From NCBI GenBank assembly GCA_963834425.1, contig CAWIBR010000004.1, positions 1 through 64,000 of the forward strand: 64,000 nt of DNA, in the 5' to 3' direction. Shown here one piece after another: positions 10,787 through 19,923 of the stretch. Numbering within the stretch: position 1 is the first letter of the stretch; each line of letters starts with the position of its first letter. Source of the DNA: CAVURS01 sp963834425 (GTDB lineage: Bacteria > Actinomycetota > Actinomycetes > Actinomycetales > CAVURS01). Below the pieces are notes generated by a model. It saw only the letters and a program-made list of their open reading frames with translations, did no database searches and was not told the origin of the DNA. Both the position numbers and the translations under genes were made by a program.

Positions 10787-12405
10787 ACCGCCCCCCGCCC
10801 CAGGCCCAGGACCAGTCGGACGGCCGGCGCGGTCACGTCGAGCAGCAGCCACGGCAGCACGCCGAGCACGGTCGTCGCGATCACGAGCGGCACCATGACG
10901 AGCGAGCTCGATCGGCGAGGCGTCCCGTCTGGCCTCAACCGTCGTCGCGACCCCCGAGCCGACGGGCTCGACCGCGAGGTCCGCAACCGTGCTCGCGTCC
11001 CCGTGCCAGAGCCGGTAGAGCACCCGCAGCAGGTAGGCCGCGGCCAGGGCCATGCCCATGACGCTCAGCACGGCAATGACCCGGAACAGCCCGAGCGGCC
11101 GGTCCGGTGCCGGCGTCCACGCGCCGTACGCCGCGAGGATCTCGCCCCAGAAGCCGGCCAGGCCCGGAAGGCCAAGCCCCGCAACGCAACCGAAGGCCAG
11201 CAGCCAGCCCAGCCGCGGCCGTCGCTCGCGCAGACGCCGGGCCGATCGCGGCCAGGCCGGAGCCGCCCGAACGCTCCTTCAGGGCGCCAGCGACGAGGAA
11301 GAGCAGGCCGGTCACCAGGCCGTGGGCGACGTTGGCGAAGAGCGCTCCCTGCAACCCCTGCGGGCTGCCGGAGGCGATCCCGACCGCGACGAAACCCATG
11401 TGCGCGACTGACGAGTAGGCGACCAGCCGCTTGAGGTCACGCTCGACCAGGCAGGCCAGGCCACCCCACAGGATGCCGACGACGCCGAGCGCGCCCAGGT
11501 AGGGCGCGACCGACGAGAAGCCCTGGGGCACAACGGGAACGACCAGGCGGACCAGACCGTAGGTGCCGAGCTTGAGCAGCACGCCGGCCAGCAGGACCGA
11601 GCCGGCCGTCGGTGCGACCGTGTGGGCCGGCGGGAGCCAGGTGTGCAGCGGCCAGACCGGCACCTTGACCATCAGGCCGACGACCATCAGCGCCGCCGCC
11701 GTCACCTGCACGGTGCTCTGGATGCCGTCGCCGTGCCGGTGGGTCAGGGCCACGATGTCGCTCGTGCCGGCGTAGGTCGTGACGAGCAGGATCCCCAGCA
11801 ACAGCAACGTGGAGCCGAAGGCCGTGAAGAGCACGAACCGCATCGCCGCGTCGCGCCGCGCGGCCGGGTCGTGGTCGTCGCCCCAGAACCGGATGATGGC
11901 CCACATCGGCACCAGCACGATCTCGAACGCGATGAACCACAGCAGCAGGTCGAGCGACAGGAAGGTCGCGAGGGCGCCCCCCTCGACCGCGAGCACGCAG
12001 CCGAGCAACTGGCGCAGCCCCGGATGCGTCGCCGGGCAACGACGACGGCGACGAGCTGCAGGTGCAGGCAGACCAGGAAGGTCAGGCCGGCCGTCAGCAG
12101 GACCAGCGGCGTGGAGATGCCGTCGAGGCCGAGGTGGAAGCGCAGCCCGAGGGCGGGCACCCAGCGCCAGTCGATCTCGGCCACCGGGCGCACTGTCCGA
12201 CCACGGCCGGGCCAACAGCGTGGCGAGCGCGAAGACGAAGGTCAGCGCCGAGATCGCGGCTGGCGCGAGCGCCGGCGCGCCCCGGTCGACCGACTCGCGC
12301 ACGGCGTCGGCCGCGGCCCCGTTGCCGGCGAGCCGTCCGGCGCCCAGCAGGCCGAGCGACGCCGAGCAGCGGCAACGCCACGAGCAGCAGGAGCAGCAGG
12401 GTCAT
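10783..12405 (-). pseudogene. nuoM2: NuoM2, complex I-like membrane subunit, about five frame breaks
   Basis: Antiporter-like subunit homologous to NuoM. It begins with TLLLLLLVALPLLGV at ATG 12405, overlapping the nuoL2 stop (ATGA), and ends GLGRGAV with TGA at 10783. A long intact middle (about 12030 to 11245) shows LLLWFIAFEIVLVPMW, KVPVWPLHTWLPPAHTVAPTAGSVLLAG and DLKRLVAYSSVAHMGF, all diagnostic for NuoM. Breaks lie near 12362, 12190, 12030, 11243 and 10915. The break at 11243 sits inside GCCGATCGC, where removing one C restores the frame. Confidence 0.87.
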
Positions 12406-14357
12406 CGCAGGCTCACCCCCGCGACACCGAGCGCGACGACCCCGGCGACCAGCCAGGTGAGGTACGACGTGGTGAGCCCGCGTCTGGGCCCGGCGCAACA
12501 GCCGGCCACCCCAGCGGGTCAGGACGACGGTCGACCGCGGGTAGGCGTCGACGACGTCGACGTCGCCGTCGACGACGACGTGAGCCAGCGCCCGGACCGG
12601 CCGGACCACGAGTCGGTGCTGCAGGGCGTCGATGCCGAAACCGCTCAGCAGCAACGACTTGCAGCCGCGCCGGCAGCAGCGCGAGCGGGTCGCCGACTCG
12701 GCGCCCGTCGGGTCTTGCCGCACGACCGCCAGCGATGGCCGCGACCGTGAGGGCCAGGGTCACCAGGCCGGTGACGATCGACAGGTGCAACGAGCCCGGG
12801 ATCAGGGAGCCGGCCTGGGCCAGGCCGCCGAAGACGGTCGGCACCGCCAGCACGACGAGCGGCCAGCGCATCGCGTCCGGCACCGGCACCCGCTCGACAT
12901 CGGGCTCAGTCCGGCGCATCGGCCGGTCAGCCGACTCCGCAGCCAGCTCGGCCCGCTCGGGCTTCTCGCGCGGCCTGGACCGACAGGCCGAGCCGGGACG
13001 ACGAGCAGCCAGGCCCGGGTCGCGTAGGCCGCCGTCACGACGCGAGGTGAGGATGCCGACGACGCAGCACGAACCCGGCGGCCACCCGCTGATCGCCGTG
13101 CCGCAGTCGCGATCTCGGCCGAGCCGAGGATCGGCCTCCTTGGACCAGAAGCCGGAGAGCGGCGGCAGGCCGGCGAGCGCGGCCAGGCCGAGGGTGAAGC
13201 AGGCCGCGACCAGCGGCGTACGGCGCCAGCCGCCGGACAGGCCGGAGAGCAGCGTCGTGCCGCTGACCATCGCGAACGCCCCGGCCGAGAGGAAGAGCAG
13301 CGCCTTGAAGCCGGCGTGGGCCAGCAGGTGGGCGATCGCCGGCGCCGACGCCGGATCCGTGCACCGGCGCGATGGCCAGCGCGGCCAGCATGTAGGCGAC
13401 CTGGCTGATCGTCGAGTAGGCCAGCAGCCGCTTGAGGTCGACCTGCGCGAACGCCGCCAGGGCGGCGCCCAGCATCGAGATGCAGGCGACGGCGGCCAAC
13501 ACGTCGCGCGCGCCCGGGCGACATCGCGAAGATCGGCAGCAGGCGGGCCACGACGTAGGCGCCGGCGGCGACCATCGTGGCCGCGTGGATCAGCGCCGAG
13601 ACCGGTGTCGGCCCCTCCATCGCGTCGGGCAGCCAGGTGTGCAGCGGGAACTGCGCCGACTTGCCGACCACGCCGGCGATCAGCAGGAGCACGGCCAACG
13701 GCCAGACCCAGCCGGCCACCCCCATGCCGGGTCTGGGGCATCGAGCAGGGTCGGAGATGCTCGACGTCTTGGTCGCCGAGATCAGCACGATGATGCCGAG
13801 GACGAAGCCGACGTCGCCGACCCTTGTCACCAGGAAAGCTTTGACCGCTGCGCGGCGCGCGGCCAGGCGCTGGCTGTCGTGGCCGACCAGCAGGTAGGAG
13901 CACAGGCCCATGACCTCCCAGCCCGACCAGCAGCAGCACCAGGTCGTCGGCCTGTACGACGAGCAACATGGCCGCGGTGAAGAGCGAGACCTCCGCGGCG
14001 TACGCCGGGTAGCGAGCGGTCGGCGCTCAGGTAGGCCGTCGAGTAGAGCTGCACGCAGAGCGCGACCAGGCCGACGGCGACGGCGACCAGCGCCGAGAGC
14101 CGGTCGGCGCGCAGGCCCAGGCCGAGCACGATCTCGCCGGTGTCGGCGTGCCCGACCAGCCCGATCGAGGACCGGCTGCGGCCGCCGTGCGTCGCGAACA
14201 GCTCGACCACGACGACGGCGAGGGTCAGCCGCGGCACCGGCCACCGCGATCGCCGGCCGCCCGGCTGCGACTGCCCCGCGGCAGCAGCAGGCCGGCGAGC
14301 GCGGCCAGAGCTCGGCAGGATGACGGCCAGCCGGGCCGTCGCGGCGAGGACGCTCAC
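12402..14357 (-). pseudogene. nuoL2: NuoL2, complex I-like membrane subunit, heavily frame-disrupted
   Basis: Homologue of the NuoL proton-pumping subunit. GTG at 14357 overlaps the nuoK2 stop (GTGA), and the C-terminus SYLTWLVAGVVALGV ends at TGA 12402, overlapping nuoM2. Recognisable blocks are SALVAVAVGLVALCVQLYS, GWEVMGLCSYLLVG, GKSAQFPLHTWLPDAMEGPTPVSALIHAATMVAAGAY, DLKRLLAYSTISQVAYM and LAGLPPLSGFWSKE. At least ten frame changes occur, for example near 14300, 14236, 14012, 13920, 13520, 13345, 13125 and 12665. This is the most damaged gene in the window, yet the amino-acid sequence between breaks remains well conserved. Confidence 0.85.
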
Positions 14358-14758
14358 CAGCGGGCCTCGGCCGCCGCCGGGTCCACAGCGGGGTCCGAGG
14401 CCACGTCCGGCGCCGGGAGCGCCGTCGGGTCGGGGCCGCCTCCGCGCCGCGCTTCGCCGAGCGCCGTCGCGGCGCGCAGGTCGATGTCGCCGTGGGTGCG
14501 AAAGAGCAGCAGCACGACGGCCAGGGCGACGCCCACCTCGGCCGCCGCCAGGGTGATCACGAAGATGGTCAGGACCTGGCCGGAGTGCAGCTGGTCGGCG
14601 AACATCGCGTCGGCGGTGACCAGCAGCAGGGTGCCGGCGTTGAGCAGCAGCTCGACCCCGATCAGCACCAGCACCGCGTTGCGCCGGGCGAGCACGCCGT
14701 AGATGCCGGTGCCGGCGAGCACGGCGACCAGGAGCAGCGCCGGCCAGAGGTGGATCAC
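14354..14758 (-). CDS. nuoK2: NuoK2, complex I-like small membrane subunit
   Basis: Intact 134-residue protein. The first 90 residues are a standard three-helix NuoK (GVLARRNAVLVLIGVELLLNA with the two helix-2 Glu region, then FVITLAAAEVGVALAVVLLLF). The last 40 residues are a Gly/Pro/Ala-rich tail that normal NuoK (about 100 residues) lacks. GTG 14758 overlaps the stop of the upstream peptidase gene (GTGA) and its own stop overlaps nuoL2, so the cluster is tightly coupled. Confidence 0.92.
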   Translation of the reverse strand: MIHLWPALLLVAVLAGTGIYGVLARRNAVLVLIGVELLLNAGTLLLVTADAMFADQLHSGQVLTIFVITLAAAEVGVALAVVLLLFRTHGDIDLRAATALGEARRGGGPDPTALPAPDVASDPAVDPAAAEARW

Positions 14759-16065
14759 GGCGCGTCCTCGCCGTCGAGCGCCGCGCGCAGCCGGTCCAGG
14801 ACCGTCGTTCCGTGCTTGCGCAGGCCGTCGTGGTGATGCTCCTCGTCGACGACCACCCGCACGCCGGGCACCAGCGCCGCCGCGGCCCGAGAAACGTCGA
14901 GGGTGACGTACATGTCCTGGGCATAGACGCAGGCGGCGACCGGAATCTCGTTGCGGGACAGGGCATCCAGGTCGTAGAGCGGACGCTCCCACTGCCGCTC
15001 GGCCAGCCGGTCGGCCACCTCGACCAAGCCCTCGAGACCCGCGCAGCGGGCGACGGTGTGCCGGTAGACCGCCTCACCGGTCAGCCCGAGCGGGCCGTGC
15101 GGGGGCGTCGACCCAGGCGAACTCCGGGCGGACCCGCTCGGCCGACCACCGCGAGGACTGCCCGGTGTCGCAGTAGCACGCCTCGTGGATCAGGGCGTAG
15201 AGCGGACCGCTCCGGTAGCCGCCGACGATCTCCTGCACGTCGTGCAGGAACGACTCGCTGAGCCGGTCGCCGGTCCACGCGTCCTCGGCCAGGTAGTGCA
15301 GGCGCAGCGGCCCGTCCTGGCCGCCGAGGACGTGGCCGACCTCCTGCAGCCGCTCGACGGTCAGCGGCTCCCCGCTCGGCAGCAGCTCATCGGTCGTGGC
15401 CAGGTGGTCGGCGACCTCCCGCAGGCGGGTGCGGGTCAGGGGGTAGGCCCGGTCCAGGTCGTCCATCCGGCGCCGCGATCGCGGCGTACGTCGATCGGTA
15501 GACGTCGTCGATCGCGGTGGCCAGCGGCGGGATGCCGCCGGTGACCAGGCATTCGCGCAGCCCGGCCGGGGCGAACGAGAGGTAGGTGAAGGTGCAGAAC
15601 CCGCCGAACGACTGACCGAGCACGGTCCACGGCTCGTCGCCGAGCAGCGCGCGCCGGATCGCCTCGCAGTCCTGCACGATCGAGTCGGCCCGGAAGAGCG
15701 CGAGGTGGTCGGCCTGCTGCTGCGGCGACCCGAGCGCGGCGATGACGGCGGGGTCGAGCCGGCTGGACCGGCCGGTGCCGCGCTGGTCGAGCAGCAGCAC
15801 CCGGTAGCGCTCGAGGGCCCAGTCGATCCACTCCGGGCCACCGCTGGGTCGCGGGCTCGCCCCGCCCGGACCGCCCTGCAGGAAGATCAGGTACGGCCGG
15901 TCGAGGTCGGCCGTGTCGGCCTGGCGCAGCTCGCGGACGTAGACCTCCGTCCGTCCCCGCGCCGGGTCGCAGGTGGTCCAGCGGCAGGTCGAACCAGTGG
16001 TCGCCCGCGACCTTGCCGTCGAGCCGGTACGTCGCGGCCGCCGCCCGGCCGGTCGGCGACGTCAG
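14755..16065 (-). pseudogene. alpha/beta hydrolase, proline iminopeptidase (S33) type, inside the nuo2 operon, three frame breaks
   Basis: Peptidase of the prolyl aminopeptidase type, about 430 residues when reconstructed. It shows the oxyanion motif LQGGPGG, DQRGTGRSS, the nucleophile elbow GQSFGG and a C-terminal EEHHHDG that supplies the catalytic His. It lies between nuoJ2 and nuoK2: its stop overlaps nuoK2 by GTGA, and its likely start, CTG at 16065, overlaps a TGA that may end nuoJ2. Frame changes lie near 15957, 15474 and 15100. No such enzyme is part of known complex I, so its link to Nuo2 is unexplained; simple hitch-hiking in the operon is possible. Confidence 0.75.
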
Positions 16066-16634
16066 CGCCGTCGCGGGCCGTCGTGCCGTCGACGCGCGGC
16101 GTGGGGCTGGTCACCGGGTCTCTCGGCAGTCCGGCCGCTCGGGCGACGAGGGCGAACGCCGCGACCAGCGCAGCCAGCAGCAGCAACGACAGGAGCTCGA
16201 ACGGCAGCGCCCACGAGGAGAAGAGCGACCGGGCGAGCGGGCCGGATCCGCCCCGCGCCGGGTCGACGCGGATCCGCTCACCGCCGTACGCCGTCATCAG
16301 TGCGCCGCCGACCAGACCGGCCGTGGCCAGGCCGGCCACAGCGGCCGAAATGCGTTGCAGCAGTGAGTTGTTCACGTCGGCGCTGACGCCGATCGGAGCG
16401 CGGGTCAGCATCATCGCGAAGAGCACCAGCACGACGATGGCCCCGACGTAGACGAGCACCTGGACCAGGGCGACCAGCTCGGCGCCGAGCAGGAGGTAGG
16501 CGCCAGCGACCGCGCCGAGCGTGACGACCAGCCAGAGGGCCGAGTGCACGATCTGCCGGGTCGTGACGGCCAGGATCGCGGCCGCGGAGGCGAGCAGCGC
16601 GTCCGCGACCAGCAGGACCTCGCGGGCGCGTCAC
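16062..16634 (-). CDS. nuoJ2: NuoJ2, complex I-like membrane subunit, frameshifted
   Basis: Homologue of NuoJ with HSALWLVVTLGAVAGAYLLLGAE followed by VLVYVGAIVVLVLFAMML, the pi-bulge helix typical of the subunit. GTG 16634 overlaps the nuoI2 stop (GTGA). One extra C just after the start (near 16625) shifts the frame before REVLLVADALLAS. After the last helix the C-terminal tail is low-complexity and the true stop is uncertain; TGA at 16062 needs a second small frame correction. Confidence 0.82.
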
Positions 16635-17212
16635 GACGACTCCGGCCGAGCCGCCCGGGGCGTCCGAGGGGCTCGGGCCGGCCGCTGGGCGGCCGCCACC
16701 TCCTTCGGCTCCGCCGCGCCCGGGTCCGGAGCCGGCGGTGGCGGCACCGTCGGCATCCACTGGCCCAGCCGCTCCTTCTCGTGCAGCAGGTCCTTGATGT
16801 CGAGCTCGGCGTACTCGAACTCCGGGCTCCAGTGCAGCGCGTCGAACGGACAGACCTCGATGCAGATCCCGCAGTACATGCAGAGGGAGAAGTCGATCGC
16901 GAACCGGTCCAGGACGTTGCGGGTGCGCTCCCGGCCGCCCGGGGTCGTCGCCGGCAGCGTCTCCTTGTGCGAGTCGATGTAGATGCACCAGTCCGGGCAC
17001 TCGCGGGCGCACAGCATGCACGAGGTGCAGTTCTCGTCGAGCAGCGCAATCACGCCGCGGCTGCGCGGGGGGAGGTCGGGCGCGACGTCCGGGTACTCCG
17101 TCGTGTGGGCCGGCCGGGTCAGGGTCTTGGCCGTCACGGCCAGGCCCTTCAGCAGGCCGGGCAGGCCGATCCGTGGCCGCAGGCCGCCGCCCGATGACTC
17201 GAGGTGGGTCAT
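16631..17212 (-). CDS. nuoI2: NuoI2, 2x[4Fe-4S] ferredoxin-like subunit
   Basis: Intact 193-residue iron-sulphur subunit of the peripheral arm. Two four-Cys motifs, CTSCMLCARECPDWC and CMYCGICIEVCPFDALHW, carry the clusters corresponding to N6a and N6b, which pass electrons to NuoB. ATG 17212 overlaps the nuoH2 stop. The C-terminal 50 residues are Pro/Ala-rich and variable. Its integrity and full Cys complement argue that the Nuo2 complex is, or recently was, redox-active. Confidence 0.95.
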   Translation of the reverse strand: MTHLESSGGGLRPRIGLPGLLKGLAVTAKTLTRPAHTTEYPDVAPDLPPRSRGVIALLDENCTSCMLCARECPDWCIYIDSHKETLPATTPGGRERTRNVLDRFAIDFSLCMYCGICIEVCPFDALHWSPEFEYAELDIKDLLHEKERLGQWMPTVPPPPAPDPGAAEPKEVAAAQRPARAPRTPRAARPESS

Positions 17213-18165
17213 GAGACGACGACCACGACCGAGGTGATGGCCAGCTGGGCCAGGGCGAGCGGCACGAGCACCAGCCAGGCCAGCCGCTGCAGCTGGTCCT
17301 CGCGCAGGCGCGGCCAGGCGATCCGGACCCAGACGATGCCGACCGCGATCACGCCGGTCTTGGCCAGCATCCAGAGCCAGCCCAGCTCGTGCGGCAGCGG
17401 GCCCCGCCACCCACCGAGGAACAGCACGGCGGTCAGCGCCGAGATGAGCACGATCCCGGCGTACTCGGAGAGCAGGAAGAACGCGAACCGCAGCCCGGAG
17501 TACTCGGTGTAGGGGCCGAAGACGATCTCGGAGTCGGCGACCGGCATGTCGAACGGCGGCCGCTGCAGCTCGGCCACGCCCGCGACCAGGAAACAGACGA
17601 GGGCCGGCCCCTGCCAGAACAGCCACCACCATTGCCAGTTGACAATGATGCCGGAGAGGTTCAGCGTGCCGGCCGCGATGGCCACACTGCTCGCCGCCAG
17701 CACGATGGGCAGCTCGTAGGACAGCAGCTGGGCGGCGGTGCGCAGGCCACCGAGCAGCGCGTACTTGTTGGCGCTGGCCCAGCCGGCCATCAACGTGCCC
17801 AGGACCCCGACCGCGCTGGCCGCCAGCACGAAGAGCAGGCCCGAGTCGAGGTCGGCCGCGACCCAGCCCGGACCGATCGGAATCGCCGCCAGGGCAACGA
17901 GATACGGCACGAGGGCCACGGCCGGCGCGAGCTTGAAGACCCGGCGATCGGCGGCCGCGGGAGTGATGTCCTCCTTCTGCACGAACTTCACGCCGTCGGC
18001 GACCAGCTGGGCCCAGCCGTGGAAACCACCGGCGTACATCGGGCCGAGCCGGCCCTGCATGTGGGCCATCACCTTGTGCTCGGTCTGCCCGACGAGCAAC
18101 GGCAGCACGAGGAACGCCGCGAGCACGGCGACCACCCGCACGACGGTGTCGAGCGCCTCATTCAT
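17209..18165 (-). CDS. nuoH2: NuoH2, complex I-like quinone-site membrane subunit
   Basis: Intact 318-residue NuoH homologue with eight or so helices. Conserved stretches include VMAHMQGRLGP, ADGVKFVQKEDITP, ASANKYALLGGLR, LSYELP, AELQRPPFDMPVADSEIVFG and EYSGLRFAFFLLSEY. The acidic loop that forms the entrance to the quinone site is present. The open frame extends upstream to 18462, but MNEALDTV at ATG 18165 is the natural start, overlapping the nuoC2 stop within ATGAATGA. Confidence 0.95.
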   Translation of the reverse strand: MNEALDTVVRVVAVLAAFLVLPLLVGQTEHKVMAHMQGRLGPMYAGGFHGWAQLVADGVKFVQKEDITPAAADRRVFKLAPAVALVPYLVALAAIPIGPGWVAADLDSGLLFVLAASAVGVLGTLMAGWASANKYALLGGLRTAAQLLSYELPIVLAASSVAIAAGTLNLSGIIVNWQWWWLFWQGPALVCFLVAGVAELQRPPFDMPVADSEIVFGPYTEYSGLRFAFFLLSEYAGIVLISALTAVLFLGGWRGPLPHELGWLWMLAKTGVIAVGIVWVRIAWPRLREDQLQRLAWLVLVPLALAQLAITSVVVVVS

Positions 18166-18914
18166 CGCCGGCACCGCCCGAGTTGTCAGCCTGAGGGTTA
18201 CCAGATGCGGACTCACGGTCTGACAACTCGCGCGCGCCGGGCGGGTGCGGGACCCCAGGACGCAGGCGGTACGCCGGGTGGCAAGCAGCTTGCGGCGGCT
18301 GGGCGAGCCGCTGCGGGCCAGCGAGGCGTCGCTCTCGCCGGGCTCCTTGGCCCCCGGCCACGGCTTGCTCGCGCGGGCGGCCAGGACGAAGGACTTGCGC
18401 AGCGGGGTGCCCTCGAAGCCCTCCGGGAGCAGCAGCGGCCGCAGGCCCGAGGTCGGTGCCATCGGCGAAGCCGTCGAACTCGATCCCGAACATCTCGTAG
18501 GTCTCGCGCTCGTGCCAGGCCGCGCCGGGCCACAGGTCGGTGACGCTGGCCAGCGGCGTGCCCTCCGGCACCCGGGTCCGCACGAGCATCCGGCTGAGCC
18601 CTTCGCCGGAGGTGGCCCCGAACGACGCCGATCGCGGCCAGGTGCACGACGACGTCGAAGCCGGCCGGGTCGGCGTCGGTCTCGTCGACGGCGGAGAGCC
18701 AGTCGAAGAAGTCCAGCCCGAGGCCGTCGCGCGCGAAGGCCAGCGCGTCGTGCCAGCGGTCGTGCGGCACCACGACACCGACGGTGCCAGCCACGTCTTC
18801 ACCGACCACGCCGTCAGTCACCTCGGGCAGCAGCTCGGCCGACTCGTCGCCGCCCGATGGGATCGCCAGAGCCGCGGCGAACCGGTCGGTGATCTCCTCG
18901 ACGGTGCCGATCAC
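18158..18914 (-). pseudogene. nuoC2: NuoC2, 30-kDa-type subunit, at least two frame breaks
   Basis: GTG at 18914 begins MIGTVEEITDRF. The diagnostic NuoC segments LVRTRVP and WHERETYEMFGIEFDG follow in a second frame, then LRPLLLPEGFEGTPLRKSFVLA in a third. The break near 18637 lies in GCCGATCGC and that near 18455 in GGGCC; both are repaired by removing one C. The C-terminal tail is variable and its end is uncertain (TGA at 18213 or 18158). The protein is NuoC alone: there is no fused or adjacent NuoD, the subunit that forms the quinone pocket with NuoB. Confidence 0.8.
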
Positions 18915-18947
18915 GTCGGCTCGCTGGGCAGCAGCGGCCCGCCGGCG

Positions 18948-19514
18948 TCAGCCGTCACGAGTGGGCGAGTTGACGGCAGCCGCCGAGACGCTCGGCCGAA
19001 GCGCCCGGCCGCTGATCGCCGTACCGGACAGTTGCTCGGCAGCAATCTTCTCTTGGAGGCGGATGATGCCGTGCAGCAACGCTTCTGGGCGCGGCGGGCA
19101 GCCCGGCACGTAGACGTCGACCGGGATGACCTGGTCGACGCCCTTGGTCACGCAGTAGGAGTCCCAGTAGGGACCACCGGAGTTGGAGCAGGCGCCGAAC
19201 GAGATGACGTACTTCGGCTCCGGCATCTGCTCGTAGAGCCGGCGGATCGCGGGCGCCATCTTGTCCGTGACCGTGCCCGAGACCACCATCAGGTCGGCCT
19301 GCCGCGGCCCCGGGCGCGAAGGGGATCACCCCGAGCCGGATGAAGTCGTGCCGGGCCATGCTGGCCGCGATGAACTCGATGGCGCAGCAAGCCAGGCCGA
19401 AGTTGAAGACCCACAGGCTGTAGCGGCGACCCCAGTTGAGCACCAGGCGCAGCGGACGCGGGGCCAGCTCGGCGAGCGGCCCGACCGTGGGCAAGGGGAG
19501 ATCGGTCGCGGTCA
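18948..19514 (-). CDS. nuoB2: NuoB2, N2-cluster subunit, one frameshift
   Basis: About 188 residues. All four cluster N2 cysteines are present: FGLACCAIEF, FGACSNSGG and VPGCPPRPEALL. GTG 19514 directly follows the nuoA2 stop. The frame changes near 19310 in a run GGGG that should be GGG (VIPFAPGPRQADLMVVSG). The C-terminal 35 residues beyond QEKIAAEQL are extra and variable. Confidence 0.9.
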
Positions 19515-19887
19515 CTAGACCCACCGCAACAGGCCGCGACGCCAGGCATGCAGCAGGCCGACCGCCGAGCACGCCCAGGAAGATCGCCATCTCGGCCAGC
19601 GTGGCGGCGCCGAACTGGGGCAGCCGGAGCAGGGTCGCCCAGGGGAAGAGGTAGACCGCGTCGACCGCGAAGATCACATAGAGATAGGCGTAGAGGTAGT
19701 AGCGGATCTGGGTCTGGGCCCAGCCCTCGCCGACCGGGTCGACGCCGCACTCGTAGGTCGTCTGCTTGGCGCGAGTCGGTGCGCTGGGTCGCAACAACCG
19801 GCCGCCCACGACCCCCGCGACGAAGACGAGGAGCCCGGCCAGGGCGACCAGCCCGACGATCGCGTACGGCGGAAGGGTCCCGTGCAC
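19515..19887 (-). CDS. nuoA2: NuoA2, complex I-like small membrane subunit, one frameshift
   Basis: First gene of the second nuo operon. Three helices with the characteristic loop QTTYECGVDPVGEG and the FAVDAVYLFPWA helix. The frame changes near 19565, where GGCGGTCGGC holds one extra G; after correction it reads GVGLLHAWRRGLLRWV to TAG at 19515. GTG 19887 lies seven bases after a TAGTGT box, so the mRNA is probably leaderless. Confidence 0.9.
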
Positions 19888-19894
19888 GGGCCAA

Positions 19895-19900
19895 ACACTA
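19895..19900 (-). promoter_or_regulatory. -10 box of the nuo2 operon (leaderless)
   Basis: TAGTGT on the minus strand ends seven bases before the GTG start of nuoA2, the spacing expected when transcription begins at the start codon. No clear -35 element is seen. Confidence 0.55.
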
Positions 19901-19923
19901 GTCGGCGAGCGCGCGACGGCACG

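Noticed and set aside
17209..18462. Apparent NuoC-NuoH fusion (open frame through both)
   Set aside because: The open frame is a by-product of the nuoC2 frame breaks; NuoH starts at ATG 18165 with its normal N-terminus.
9256..19887. nuo2 breaks read as programmed frameshifting
   Set aside because: Breaks are too many, fall at unrelated sequences and need changes in both directions; no slippery heptamer with a following structure is evident.
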